Shown: positions 47,060-56,022, counted from the stretch's first letter. The stretch is DNA of 64,000 nt from JBGSMF01 sp041740315 (GCA_041740315.1 JBGSMF010000263.1:1-64000); one strand, 5' to 3'. The notes: generated by a model from the sequence alone, not told the origin. Translations and numbers: made by a program.

Positions 47060-49132
47060 CACCAAATACACCACAATCGCCACCACGCCCATAAAGATCC
47101 CCAATGCATAGGTGCGCACATAGCCGGTCTGCAACTTGCGCAGTTGCTCGGCCAGCGCGCGCACCAGCCTGCCCGCGCCATCAAAGCCGGCGTCAATGAG
47201 GCCCTTGTCTACCGGCTGGCTCAGAAATTCGGTTGCGCGCTTGAACGTGCCGGCAATCGCAGTATCGTGGAACCAATCGTGCCAAAAGCGCCCGTCAATC
47301 ACATCAGCCAGGAAATTTGCCAGCCGCCGGAACGGGTCAACAAAGAAATAGGCGTAAATTTCATCTACCCAATACTTGGCATTCAGCAGCCGGAAAACCC
47401 CGCCCAAGCGGCGCAAGGGATCATCTGATTCAACCGGCTGGGGGCCAAAGTAGCTGCGATAGGTCAGCGTGCCCAGCCCAACGCCCGCTGCCGCCACGGC
47501 GATGGAAACGCCCGCCAGCAAGGGCGCAAGCGAAGGTAACGGCTCGGCAGAATGGTGGCCGGTGTAAAAATCTTGAAACCAGTGAATGCCCAGCAGCGGC
47601 GCGTTGGCAAACCCTGCCACGGCGGCCAAGAACGCCAGCGCCAGCAGCACATTGACCATCACCGGCGGGCTTTCTGTGGCGTGTTTGGCAGCAGCGTGGC
47701 GCGGCGCGCCGAAAAAGACCATGATCACCTGGCGCGTCATGTAAAACGCTGTAAAGAACGCCGCCACCAACAAAAAGACAAAGGCCAGTTGATACGGCCA
47801 CAAGGCGGCTCCCTTGCTGCCAAAGCCCTTGATAAAGGCTTCTAACACAATTTCGTCCTTGCTCCAAAAGCCGGCCAGTGGCGGCACACCCGCCAGCGCC
47901 AGCGCGCCGACGAGATAGGCCCAAAAGGTCTTGGTTAGCCTGTTCTTTAGCCCGCCCATGTGGCGAATGTCGCCTGCCTGGTCGGCAGACAAGTTCGGGT
48001 CAAATTCGTGGTTGTTGGTCAGCAGTCGGTGGTCATTGGTTGCATGATGCCCGTGCTCCATGGCGTGAATCACGCTGCCCGCGCCCAAAAAGAGCAGCGC
48101 CTTGAAAAACGCGTGGGTGGCCAAATGAAACACGCCCGCGGCAGCCGCGCCCATCCCTACCGCCGTGATCATAAAGCCAAGCTGGCTGATGGTGGAATAG
48201 GCCAGAATCTTTTTAATATCAAATTGGGCCAGCGCGATAGTAGCCGCAAACAAGGCTGTGGCTGCGCCAACCAGCGCCACCACCGTTTGCGAGACAGGCG
48301 CAAGCTCGTAAAGAGGCTGGCTGCGGGCGATCATGTACACGCCCGCTGTGACCATCGTCGCGGCGTGGATGAGGGCCGAAACCGGCGTGGGGCCGGCCAT
48401 CGCATCGGGCAGCCAGACGTACAGCGGAATTTGCGCGCTCTTGCCGGCAGCGCCCACAAACAGCAGCAGTGTGATGGCAGTGGCCAAACCTGCTTCGAGG
48501 TGCGGCTCGTGCAAGACCTGGTGGAACTGGAACGAATCAAATGTATAAAAAATCAAGAAAATGCCCAGCAAAAAGCCAAAATCGCCTATGCGGTTGACGA
48601 TAAAAGCCTTGTTGGCCGCATCGGAATTCTTTTTCTTTTCAAACCAGAACCCAATCAACAAATACGAGCACAGGCCCACGCCTTCCCAGCCGATGAACAG
48701 CATCAGATAAGAATTGCCCATCACCAGCGTGAGCATAAAGACCAGAAAGAGATTGAGGTACACAAAAAAGCGCCGATAGCGGCTGTCGCCCTGCATATAG
48801 CCGATGGAGTAAATGTGAATGAGCGTGCCCACGCCTGTAACCACCAGCAACATTGTGGCTGAAAGCGGGTCAATCCATGCGCCCAGCTCGATTTTGAGTT
48901 TGCCTATCTCGGCCCAGGTGTACCACGCGCGCTCGACGCTGTGTGCCCCTTCGGGCAAGCCCAACACCGCCACAAAGGTCAGACCCGCCAGCACAAACGC
49001 GGCCGACGAAGCCAACACTGCAATGGCGCTGACGGTCTCTTTTTTCATCCGCCGCCCAAAGAAAGAGTTGATCGCCACACCCAAGGCCGGAAGAACAATA
49101 ATCAGCCACGCCAGGTCAAAGATTGCTTGCAT
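47051..49132 (-). CDS. nuoL: NADH-quinone oxidoreductase subunit L (cluster 2)
   Basis: The distal antiporter-like pump, about 693 residues from ATG 49132 (an open codon at 49159 lies in repeat DNA). Motifs are LFIGWEGVGLCSYLLIGFWF, GAAGKSAQIPLYVWLPDAM with the channel lysine, and GPTPVSALIHAATMVTAGVY. A loop at about residues 363-376 (HATNDHRLLTNNHEFD) is encoded by an ACCAATGACCACCGAC repeat word. The C-terminal lateral-helix region after KYWVDEIYAYFFVDPF is about 30 residues longer than in E. coli, including DVIDGRFWHDWFHDTAIAGT. Confidence 0.94.
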   Translation of the reverse strand: MQAIFDLAWLIIVLPALGVAINSFFGRRMKKETVSAIAVLASSAAFVLAGLTFVAVLGLPEGAHSVERAWYTWAEIGKLKIELGAWIDPLSATMLLVVTGVGTLIHIYSIGYMQGDSRYRRFFVYLNLFLVFMLTLVMGNSYLMLFIGWEGVGLCSYLLIGFWFEKKKNSDAANKAFIVNRIGDFGFLLGIFLIFYTFDSFQFHQVLHEPHLEAGLATAITLLLFVGAAGKSAQIPLYVWLPDAMAGPTPVSALIHAATMVTAGVYMIARSQPLYELAPVSQTVVALVGAATALFAATIALAQFDIKKILAYSTISQLGFMITAVGMGAAAAGVFHLATHAFFKALLFLGAGSVIHAMEHGHHATNDHRLLTNNHEFDPNLSADQAGDIRHMGGLKNRLTKTFWAYLVGALALAGVPPLAGFWSKDEIVLEAFIKGFGSKGAALWPYQLAFVFLLVAAFFTAFYMTRQVIMVFFGAPRHAAAKHATESPPVMVNVLLALAFLAAVAGFANAPLLGIHWFQDFYTGHHSAEPLPSLAPLLAGVSIAVAAAGVGLGTLTYRSYFGPQPVESDDPLRRLGGVFRLLNAKYWVDEIYAYFFVDPFRRLANFLADVIDGRFWHDWFHDTAIAGTFKRATEFLSQPVDKGLIDAGFDGAGRLVRALAEQLRKLQTGYVRTYALGIFMGVVAIVVYLVLR
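48007..48044. repeat. GGTTGTTGGTCAGCAGTCGG repeat word inside nuoL
   Basis: The word GTGGTTGTTGGTCAGCAGTC, then GGTGGTCATTGGTTG, closely resembles the GGTCGTTGGTCGCTGGTTGC stretch inside cydDC. It is in frame and lies in the soluble loop where cluster 1 NuoL has its His-rich insertion. Confidence 0.65.
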
Positions 49133-49144
49133 AAGTATCCTGTT

Positions 49145-49325
49145 ATCCACAAAGAACACGAAGAAACACTAATTTTTTCTTTCTTGGTGCGCTTTTGTGG
49201 ATGGAAATCCCTACAGATTAAGAGTTAATCCATAGGACGGCTCTGGCCGTAGGAATTTCCTTTTTCACCACAAAGGGCACAAGGGCACACAAAGGAAACT
49301 TGGTGTCCCTTTGTGTACTTGGTGG
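49145..49325. repeat. Three successive inverted-repeat words between nuoL and nuoK
   Basis: The 203-base gap has no gene. It holds three hairpin-type units: ATCCACAAA (49145) with TTTGTGGAT (49194-49202); GGAAATCCCTAC (49203-49214) with GTAGGAATTTCC (49249-49260); and ACCACAAAGGGCACAAGGGC (49267) with TCCCTTTGTGTACTTGGTGG (to 49325). The last is the same word type as the CCACGAAGG/CCTTCGTGTCCTTGGTGG pair near 15718-15935. Confidence 0.75.
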
Positions 49326-49335
49326 TTAACTTGAT

Positions 49336-49653
49336 TTACCCCTTCATCATATTGATGTCGTCAATATTGATGCTTTGCTTGGTTTTGAAAATCATCACAA
49401 TCAGCGCCAGGCCCACCGCCACTTCGGCGGCTGCCACGGTCATTACAAAAAACACAAATATCTGACCCTCCAAAGCGCCCCAGGCATAGGCAAAGGCCAC
49501 AAAGGCCAGGTTGGCTGCATTGAGCATCAGCTCGACCGACATAAAGACGATGATGGCGTTGCGCCGTGTTAGCACGCCCACCACGCCCAGTGTGAACAAG
49601 ACGGTGCTGAGCGCGATATAGCCGGGCAATAATTGTGTTGAAAAAGTATCCAT
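49336..49653 (-). CDS. nuoK: NADH-quinone oxidoreductase subunit K (cluster 2)
   Basis: A three-helix membrane subunit of about 105 residues. The second helix carries MSVELMLNAANLAFVAF with the conserved glutamate and the third carries FFVMTVAAAEVAVGLALIVM with the second. I chose ATG 49653, six bases after AGGTGG, over a GTG at 49662 inside that ribosome site. nuoJ ends 12 bases upstream of it on the same strand, the expected order. Confidence 0.92.
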   Translation of the reverse strand: MDTFSTQLLPGYIALSTVLFTLGVVGVLTRRNAIIVFMSVELMLNAANLAFVAFAYAWGALEGQIFVFFVMTVAAAEVAVGLALIVMIFKTKQSINIDDINMMKG

Positions 49654-49665
49654 ACCTTCCACCTG

Positions 49666-50178
49666 CTATTTTCCGCCTTTCACTTTATCATCCTTCGTCA
49701 ACACCACCGCGCCCACCAGCGCCACCAGCAGCAAGACCGAGGTGATTTCAAACGGCAGCAAGTAGCGGCTGAACAAGAGCGTCCCCACCGCCGCCGGGCT
49801 GCTATCGGGCAGCGCGCCGGCCGCTGTGGGCAAAGCCGTCCCCCGGCTTTGCACAACCCCGCCAGCCACCAGCAAAATCAGCGCCAACCCAATGGCAAGC
49901 GGCTGTTGCCAGCGCAGGGACTCCTTTTCGTGGGCGTGCTCAGCGCCCAGCAGCATGATGACGAACAAAAATAGCACCATAATTGCGCCCGCATAAACCG
50001 ATACTTGCACCATCGCCAAAAACGGCGCATTCAGGGCCAGGTAGAGCACTGCGATGGCGCTCAGGTTCAACACCAGGAACAGCGCGCTGTGCACGGCGCT
50101 GCGGCTGGTGATCATTGCCACAGCCGAGGCCAATGCCACCGCGCCAACGATGATGAATAGAATCAATTCAGTATTCAA
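49666..50178 (-). CDS. nuoJ: NADH-quinone oxidoreductase subunit J (cluster 2)
   Basis: A membrane subunit of about 170 residues with five helices, including SAVHSALFLVLNLSAIAVLY and VQVSVYAGAIMVLFLFVIML, the family's conserved Tyr-Ala-Gly-Ala segment. The frame is open to 50226, but that upstream part is pure palindromic repeat. I place the start at TTG 50178, directly after GAGGAAGGGA. The C-terminal helix and basic tail (VVLTKDDKVKGGK) are normal. Confidence 0.9.
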   Translation of the reverse strand: MNTELILFIIVGAVALASAVAMITSRSAVHSALFLVLNLSAIAVLYLALNAPFLAMVQVSVYAGAIMVLFLFVIMLLGAEHAHEKESLRWQQPLAIGLALILLVAGGVVQSRGTALPTAAGALPDSSPAAVGTLLFSRYLLPFEITSVLLLVALVGAVVLTKDDKVKGGK

Positions 50179-50195
50179 AATCCCTTCCTCAAACC

Positions 50196-50230
50196 TATTA
50201 CGTATTACGTAATACGTAATACGCAATACA
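50196..50230. repeat. TACGTATTACGTAATACG palindrome between nuoI and nuoJ
   Basis: Positions 50196-50221 are a perfect 26-bp palindrome with arm TATTACGTATTAC. A further ACGCAATAC copy follows. It fills the whole gap between nuoI and the nuoJ ribosome site. Confidence 0.8.
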
Positions 50231-50232
50231 TT

Positions 50233-50736
50233 CTACGGCTCATTGACTAACCCCTCAGGCCGAATAGCCGCCCGCGCGCTGCCAGGCATCACCTTTTGCG
50301 GCGTGCCCGGCTTGCCAGCGGGCGGCGGAACGATGAGCATGTCTTTGGTATAAATCAGGCTGCGCCGGTCATAGGCCGCCAGCTCGTACTTGCCGGTCAA
50401 GACGATGGCATTGGTGGGGCAGGCGTCTTCACAGTAACCGCAAAAAATGCAGCGCAGCATGTTAATTTCATAGGTCGAGGCATAGCGCTCGCCGGGGCTG
50501 TAACGCGCGTCATCAGTATTGTCCGAGGCTTCCACATAAATCGCGTCTGCCGGGCAGGCCGCCGCGCACAGCGAACAGCCGATGCAGCGTTCTAACCCAT
50601 CCTCGTAGCGGCGCAGCTCGTGCAAGCCGCGAAAGCGCGGCCGCACTGGCCGTTTGACCTCTGGATATTGAATGGTCACCGGCGGGTTGAACAACTGCCG
50701 AAACGTTGTGGCAAAACCCTTGAAAAGTTGAAACAT
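50233..50736 (-). CDS. nuoI: NADH-quinone oxidoreductase subunit I (cluster 2)
   Basis: The peripheral-arm subunit carrying two 4Fe-4S clusters (N6a and N6b), about 167 residues. Both ferredoxin motifs are intact: CIGCSLCAAACPADAIYVE and CIFCGYCEDACPTNAIVLTG. The reading frame is open far upstream inside nuoH, but the ATG at 50736-50734 overlaps the last base of the nuoH stop (TGATG), so I start there. Subunit I links the soluble electron-transfer chain to the quinone site near NuoH and NuoB. Confidence 0.94.
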   Translation of the reverse strand: MFQLFKGFATTFRQLFNPPVTIQYPEVKRPVRPRFRGLHELRRYEDGLERCIGCSLCAAACPADAIYVEASDNTDDARYSPGERYASTYEINMLRCIFCGYCEDACPTNAIVLTGKYELAAYDRRSLIYTKDMLIVPPPAGKPGTPQKVMPGSARAAIRPEGLVNEP

Positions 50737-51755
50737 CAAGTCCCTCGCACCACCACTGCTATTGCCGTCAACACCATATTGGCCAGCGAGATGGGCAGCA
50801 TCACCTTCCACCCAAACGCCATCAAGCGATCGTAGCGAATGCGCGGCAGGGTAGCCCGCACCCACACCATAATCAACAATGCCGCTGCCACCTTGCCAAA
50901 GAAATACAGCGGGCCAAGGCCGGGCAACTGTCCGGCCAGCGGCCCGTTGTAGCCGCCAAAAAACAGCGTCACTACCAGCGCGCTGACGGCAATCATCTTG
51001 ATGTATTCGGCCATAAAGAACAACGCAAACTTTATGCCGCTGTACTCGGTGTGATAGCCCGCCGTTAGCTCTTGCTCGGCCTCTGGCAGGTCGAACGGGG
51101 CCCGGCTCACCTCGGCCAGCACGCTGAGGCAAAACATCAGGCAAGCCACTGGCTGCAAAAAGACAAACCACACCTTCTGCTGCGCGGCTACAATTTGGTT
51201 CAGGTCGAGCGTGCCGCAAAGCAGCACCACGCTGAGGACCGATAGCCCCATCGCCAGCTCGTAGCTGATCATCTGCGCCGACGAACGCAGCGCGCCCAGC
51301 AAGCTGTACTTGTTGTTCGAAGACCAGCCCGCCAGCGCAATGCCGTACACGCCGATTGAAGTGATGGCCAGCACGTACAGCAGCCCGACGTTGATGCCGC
51401 CCTCCGAGCTGGGCGCGACGACCAAAGACACCTGGCGGCCAAACAACTCTACCACCCCGCCAATGGGCACCACGGCAAAGATGACCAGCGCCGGGATGAC
51501 CGCCACCAGGGGCGCGAGCACAAAAATGACCTTGTCTGCGCCCGATGGGATCAATTCTTCTTTAAAGATGAGCTTGATGCCGTCGGCCACCGGCTGTAGC
51601 CAGCCGAACTTGCCGGCGCGGTTTGGCCCGTAGCGCATCTGCAAGCGAGCGATAAACTTGCGCTCGAGCAGCGTCATGTAGGCAAAGCCTGTCAGCGCTC
51701 CAGCAACAATGCCCAGGCTCTTGAGCAACGCTTCAATGATTAAACCTGTGTCCAT
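50736..51755 (-). CDS. nuoH: NADH-quinone oxidoreductase subunit H (cluster 2)
   Basis: The membrane subunit that forms much of the quinone-binding chamber, about 339 residues with eight helices. Signatures are YMTLLERKFIARLQMRYGPN, PVADGIKLIFKEELIPSGAD, and AEVSRAPFDLPEAEQELTAG followed by YHTEYSG, all diagnostic. The ATG at 51755 is chosen; upstream residues to 51812 are encoded by a repeat word. Its stop overlaps the nuoI start by one base. Confidence 0.95.
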   Translation of the reverse strand: MDTGLIIEALLKSLGIVAGALTGFAYMTLLERKFIARLQMRYGPNRAGKFGWLQPVADGIKLIFKEELIPSGADKVIFVLAPLVAVIPALVIFAVVPIGGVVELFGRQVSLVVAPSSEGGINVGLLYVLAITSIGVYGIALAGWSSNNKYSLLGALRSSAQMISYELAMGLSVLSVVLLCGTLDLNQIVAAQQKVWFVFLQPVACLMFCLSVLAEVSRAPFDLPEAEQELTAGYHTEYSGIKFALFFMAEYIKMIAVSALVVTLFFGGYNGPLAGQLPGLGPLYFFGKVAAALLIMVWVRATLPRIRYDRLMAFGWKVMLPISLANMVLTAIAVVVRGT

Positions 51756-51767
51756 GCACTTTCCAGT

Positions 51768-51819
51768 AGACGAACGACAAACGACCAATGACAAAAATTG
51801 GTCACCTGTCAACCAGGTG
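51768..51819. repeat. ACGACAAACGACCAA repeat word between nuoG and nuoH
   Basis: GACGAACGACAAACGACCAA is followed by an inverted pair, GACCAAT (51783-51789) with ATTGGTC (51797-51803), and then CACCTG/CAGGTG (51804-51819). The nuoG stop and its last codons lie within the second hairpin. The word matches that at the end of the atpI-like gene (8100). Confidence 0.65.
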
Positions 51820-54156
51820 TGCTTTTAGCCGCTCTGATTTTTCAACCAACGTGCCGCGCCGATATAATGGTCGCGCTTTGATGGGCGCCACTTGCGGCTC
51901 TACCCAGCGCAGCTCGTAACGCTCAGCCGATTCACAGCCCGCTGACAATTGCACCCCCAGCCCGTCGCGGTTATCGTACACCGTGCCGCCAAAGTACAGG
52001 TCGTCGTACCCTACCGGCGGCCATTGTGGGGCGACTTGCGCCAGGCGGGCGTAAGTTGCTTGGGCATAGCCCGGCATAGTGGCGGCCAGCTCGACCATGA
52101 TTTCTTCCGAGGTGGCGTAATTCCAATCCAAGCCCAATTTGCGCGCTACTCTCTGCATAATTTGCCAGTCTGGCTGCGCTTGGCCCAGGGACGGCAAAGC
52201 CTTGTAAAAGCGCTGCACACGCCGCTCGGCATTGGTAAAGGTGCCATCGCGTTCGGCCCAACTGACGGCCGGAAGGACCACATCGGCCTTGCGCGCTGTT
52301 TCGGTGGCAAACAACTCTTGGCAAATGACAAACGCGCTGGGGGGTAATTCTGCGCCGTCTCCCACCGGGTCGGCGCCGGCGATATATAACGTGGAAGGCT
52401 CAAAGCCAAAATCCGGCGTTTGAAATCCCAGAGTCGTAATTTGATCCAGCACGCCCTGGGTGTTGGCATGGGGCCACACCGGCAGCAAGCCATTGTTGGG
52501 CCGGCCCACGTGCCCAGTGAGAACCGCCAGGTTAGCCAGATGTTGCGGCAGCGACTCGGGTGCGCCGACGGTGCCAAAGGCAAAAATGGTATTTCCGGCT
52601 GCTGCCAGCGCGCGCGCTGTGCTGACAATCGCCTCTGGCGGCACGCCGGTCAATTCGCTCACCCGCGCGGGTGTAAATTCGGCCAGCTTGGCCTCTAGCT
52701 CAGCCAGTCCAGACACCAGGTTTCTATCAGAAGCCTGGTGTCTCTCCAAAATTACGTTTAAAGTTACGTTCAGCAAACCTAGCACGACATGTGTCTCTGT
52801 GCCCTCACGGCACTGAAGGCACGTAACTTGAGCCGGCTGGGTGGAATTTTTGGGTCTGAAACTCGAAACTTGGAATTTTGGAATTGACCTCAGCCGCAAA
52901 TTCCATACAGGCGCTTCTTCCTTCAGGTCGGCCCCCACAATCAAGACAACGCTGTTAGCCGGATCCAATCTGCCCAAATTCGTTCCGGTCGCCACACCGT
53001 ATTGCCGCGCCACCTGCGCGCCCCCCACACACGGGTACATTTGCATCCAATCCGATTTAAAGCCCTGGCGCAGCAGCTTGCCCAGTAGATACACATCTTC
53101 GTTGGGCAGACAGTCGCCCACCAGCGCAACTGTCTTGCCGCTTTCCAGCCTGAGCTTTTCGCTCACCACCGCCAGCGCCGCATCCCAAGAAATCGGCTGA
53201 AGGCTCTCGCCCCAGCGCACCAAGGGCTGGGTCAGACGTTGGGGGCTGTGCGTGTGACCGTGCCCAAAGCGGCCCTTGTCGCAAATCCATATCTCATTCA
53301 CCTGCTCGTTTTGTCGGGGCATGACGCGCAAAATTTCCCAGCCGCCCCCTCGCTTGGCGCTGCGGCGCGTGCTGAGGGTGAGGTTGCACCCCACCGCGCA
53401 GTGAGGACACAGGCTGGGGATATTGGTCAGCTCCCACGGGCGGGCACGAAAGTGAAAATCTACCGTCGTCAGCGCGCCCACCGGGCAGATATCGGTGGTG
53501 TTGCCCGAAAAATGGCTATTGAACGGCGGAGCGGAAAACGTAATGATTTCCAGCTTGCGCCCGCGCTCTGAAAAGCCCAGCACGTGGTCGCCGGCGATTT
53601 CATCTTGGAAGCGGACGCAGCGCGCGCATTGGATGCAGCGTTCGCGATCCAGCCAGATGAGGTCGCCCAGCGGGACGTGCTTGTCTAGCAGTTGCTTGTC
53701 TAAAAATTCAAAGCGGGTCTTGCCCGGCCCATAGGCCATCGTCAGGTTTTGCAATGGGCACTCGCCGCCCTTGTCGCAAATGGGGCAATCGAGAGGATGG
53801 CTGGTGAGCAGCAGTTCCAGCACCTCGCGCTGAGCGGCCTTGACTGCGTCGCTTTGCGCGGCGGTGCGCACCTGCATCCCCTCGCTGACGGGCGTGGTGC
53901 AGGCTGTTTGCAGCTTTAGGTTCCAGACAATTTTTTGCTGGCCGCTTTCATCCAGCACCGGCTGGCCCGTGGCGCGGTCAATGGCTGGCGTGCCAATCTC
54001 CACCAGGCACATGCGGCACATCCCCACCGGCTTGAGCTTGGGGTGATAGCAAAACACGGGAATGGTGATGCCCACCGATTTGGCTGCATCTACCACCAAC
54101 GTGCCGGCGGGCACGCTCACTTGCTGGTCGTCAATGAATAGGTTAACCAAGTTCAT
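51802..54156 (-). CDS. nuoG: NADH-quinone oxidoreductase subunit G (cluster 2)
   Basis: The large peripheral subunit, 784 residues. The N-terminal part carries the 2Fe-2S site (IPVFCYHPKLKPVGMCRMC), the His/Cys 4Fe-4S site (SHPLDCPICDKGGECPLQNL) and the CIQCARCVRFQDEIAGDHV cluster. Next is CPHCAVGCNLTL with ICDKGRFG, consistent with an N7 cluster. The rest is the molybdopterin oxidoreductase-like fold without cofactor. Two stretches (about residues 423-438 and 471-482) are encoded by DNA repeats. The ATG overlaps the stop of the upstream 615-aa gene by four bases. Confidence 0.94.
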   Translation of the reverse strand: MNLVNLFIDDQQVSVPAGTLVVDAAKSVGITIPVFCYHPKLKPVGMCRMCLVEIGTPAIDRATGQPVLDESGQQKIVWNLKLQTACTTPVSEGMQVRTAAQSDAVKAAQREVLELLLTSHPLDCPICDKGGECPLQNLTMAYGPGKTRFEFLDKQLLDKHVPLGDLIWLDRERCIQCARCVRFQDEIAGDHVLGFSERGRKLEIITFSAPPFNSHFSGNTTDICPVGALTTVDFHFRARPWELTNIPSLCPHCAVGCNLTLSTRRSAKRGGGWEILRVMPRQNEQVNEIWICDKGRFGHGHTHSPQRLTQPLVRWGESLQPISWDAALAVVSEKLRLESGKTVALVGDCLPNEDVYLLGKLLRQGFKSDWMQMYPCVGGAQVARQYGVATGTNLGRLDPANSVVLIVGADLKEEAPVWNLRLRSIPKFQVSSFRPKNSTQPAQVTCLQCREGTETHVVLGLLNVTLNVILERHQASDRNLVSGLAELEAKLAEFTPARVSELTGVPPEAIVSTARALAAAGNTIFAFGTVGAPESLPQHLANLAVLTGHVGRPNNGLLPVWPHANTQGVLDQITTLGFQTPDFGFEPSTLYIAGADPVGDGAELPPSAFVICQELFATETARKADVVLPAVSWAERDGTFTNAERRVQRFYKALPSLGQAQPDWQIMQRVARKLGLDWNYATSEEIMVELAATMPGYAQATYARLAQVAPQWPPVGYDDLYFGGTVYDNRDGLGVQLSAGCESAERYELRWVEPQVAPIKARPLYRRGTLVEKSERLKAHLVDR
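52711..52743. repeat. AGACACCAGG inverted repeat inside nuoG
   Basis: AGACACCAGGTTTCT (52711-52725) and AGAAGCCTGGTGTCT (52729-52743) form a stem of 14 of 15 pairs around a three-base loop. It is in frame and encodes part of ERHQASDRNLVSGL. The next bases hold a TTACGTTTAAAGTTACGTT direct repeat. Confidence 0.75.
52845..52886. repeat. GAAACTCGAAACTTGGAATT repeat word inside nuoG
   Basis: The word AATTTTTGGGTCTGAAACTC followed by GAAACTTGGAATTTTGGAAT is built of short degenerate units, is A+T-rich compared with flanking nuoG, and is in frame. It encodes IPKFQVSSFRPKNSTQ in the molybdopterin oxidoreductase-like domain. Confidence 0.65.
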
Positions 54157-56000
54157 TTCCGCTTTTTTGTCCGGGCGCGTCCCATTCGACCGGCCGCCCT
54201 CTCCAATTCAGCTTGAAAAGCGCTGTGGCGAGGAAAGCTTTCTCGCGCGCTGTTCAGCATAGCATCCGCATCTTTGCCCTGCGCTTGCAGCATCTCTGCG
54301 CAGGCGGCCACAAGCACGGCCGCCTTGTCGTAACTTTTGCGGTGTTGCCCGCCCACAATAGCCTGCATCCGCTTGTTGGCCGTGTCAATGCACCAGGCTG
54401 AAAATCTAGTTTGCTGCTCCTTACTCAAAGACGCATTGGGAAGCATTTGGGCATAGGTGTGCTCTATGCGTTCTGGCAAGCGATTATCTTGGCTGGCAAG
54501 GGCGTCTGCTTCCACCCAGCCTTCTTTGTCTTCATAATCATCGTAATCATTGTAGTACGCCATGCCCCCATAGCCAAACCCGATGCTGCTGCGCAGTGCA
54601 GAACGCCAGAGCTCTTTTAAATTTGCGGGCATTGTGGCGTCGGTGCAGCCTGCCAGCAGCGCGAGGAAAAACGCCAGGCACCACCCTTGTGAACTGGTGT
54701 CATAGCTCCAACCTAATACTTGCATGTGAGCGACTTGCTTGTGGGCGGCATCCCAATCTTGGGCCAACAAATACGCATGAACCAGGACAGATTCGTCAGT
54801 CCATGCCTCTTCCTCTTGGTCATCTGGGGGCCACTCTGCGCTTGCTGAGTTGGCTTTGCGCGGCGGATGGGCAATATAATCTTTCAGGTATTCTGCTGCT
54901 TGCCGCATCCACTTGAGCTGCTCTTTGCCCGCGGCAACGGTGTCTTGCAAATCAAGCAAGCATCCCAGGCCAGGTTGAGCCTCAAAAGCCTGCCAGCGCC
55001 CATCGCGCAGGGCTTGGGGGTCATTGAGCTTGCTGGCAGCAACGCACAGGTGATCGGCGACAGCGGCGCGGATAGGCTGCTTTTCCGGCAGAATCAGGAG
55101 AGCCTGTTGCGCAGCGGCGAGCACCTCGGCGTGTTTGCCCTCGCTTTCCAGCGCAGTGAACCAATCCAGGTACGCTCTGGGGCGTTTTTTGCCTTCCTTG
55201 AGCGCCAGTTTTTCTAGCCCGGCTGTGCCTTGCGAAAGGCGAATGGCCTCTCGCAGCCAGGCGTCGGCGTCAGCGCCTTTTTGCTTGCGCAGAAAAGCAA
55301 CCCACTCTTTTAAAAATTGGTCTTGATCGGGCAGCGGCTTGGGTGAAATTTGAATCACATCATCTAGCATGGCGCGCGGCTTGCCAAAGCCAAAGCGTGA
55401 TTGTTGCATCTGTTCAAAGAGCGCCTGGGGGCGGCTTGCCTGGGGTTCGGTTTCGTACACCGCGCGCAAGTAACGCGCCCACAGCTCGGCCTTGTCTACC
55501 TGGTCAAGGTCGCTTATCCGCACGCCCCGCCCATGGTCATCTTCCAGGCTGAGCGTCTCGTAAAGCTTTTGATAGGCCTTGCGCGCCAAAGTCAGCTTGC
55601 CATAATCAAACACGGCATCCACCCGCTCAACCAATGCCGCCAGCGGTTCTACAAAATCCTCGTAAGGGCTAAGGCTATCCTCATCATCGTGATAATCGCC
55701 CCACTCGTCGTAATAGCCTTCGTCCCAATATTCCTCGGCGTTCTTCATGGCGGCCTTGATTTCACGCGCCAGGTCGCCAATATCGGCCAGCAGGTCTTCT
55801 TGCCCAATCGCCTGCTGGATAGCCGAGCCTGTTTCTGCGGCCGGTTCCAATTTGGCTAGAAAAGCTTGCCGGCCTGCCGGCAAGGTCTCGTGCGCCATTG
55901 CGCGCAAAATGGCGCGCAGTTCATCGGCAGAGCATTGGTCCAGCCGCTGCTCCACCGCTTCCCAAAATGCTTTTAATGTCATTTTTTCTTTGCTTGGCAT
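54153..56000 (-). CDS. 615-residue helical-repeat protein of unknown function in the nuoF-nuoG cassette
   Basis: I do not recognise a named family with confidence. The protein is soluble and mainly helical. It has a strongly acidic, aromatic patch at about residues 90-115 (EEYWDEGYYDEWGDYHDDED) and another near 480 (YYNDYDDYEDKEGW). Several TPR-like units lie between about 160 and 400 (for example LDWFTALESEGKHAEVLAAA). The C-terminus is basic (RMGRARTKKRK). GGAGGAG precedes the ATG. Its stop overlaps the nuoG start (ATGA), so it is translationally coupled to a complex I subunit. A regulatory or scaffold role is possible but unsupported. Confidence 0.7.
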   Translation of the reverse strand: MPSKEKMTLKAFWEAVEQRLDQCSADELRAILRAMAHETLPAGRQAFLAKLEPAAETGSAIQQAIGQEDLLADIGDLAREIKAAMKNAEEYWDEGYYDEWGDYHDDEDSLSPYEDFVEPLAALVERVDAVFDYGKLTLARKAYQKLYETLSLEDDHGRGVRISDLDQVDKAELWARYLRAVYETEPQASRPQALFEQMQQSRFGFGKPRAMLDDVIQISPKPLPDQDQFLKEWVAFLRKQKGADADAWLREAIRLSQGTAGLEKLALKEGKKRPRAYLDWFTALESEGKHAEVLAAAQQALLILPEKQPIRAAVADHLCVAASKLNDPQALRDGRWQAFEAQPGLGCLLDLQDTVAAGKEQLKWMRQAAEYLKDYIAHPPRKANSASAEWPPDDQEEEAWTDESVLVHAYLLAQDWDAAHKQVAHMQVLGWSYDTSSQGWCLAFFLALLAGCTDATMPANLKELWRSALRSSIGFGYGGMAYYNDYDDYEDKEGWVEADALASQDNRLPERIEHTYAQMLPNASLSKEQQTRFSAWCIDTANKRMQAIVGGQHRKSYDKAAVLVAACAEMLQAQGKDADAMLNSARESFPRHSAFQAELERAAGRMGRARTKKRK

Positions 56001-56022
56001 AGCTCCTCCATTGCATCAGGCG

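Noticed and set aside
50233..51219. A longer NuoI starting at 51219
   Set aside because: The extra N-terminal part lies fully inside nuoH in another frame and reads like random sequence. The ATG at 50736 on the nuoH stop is the natural start.
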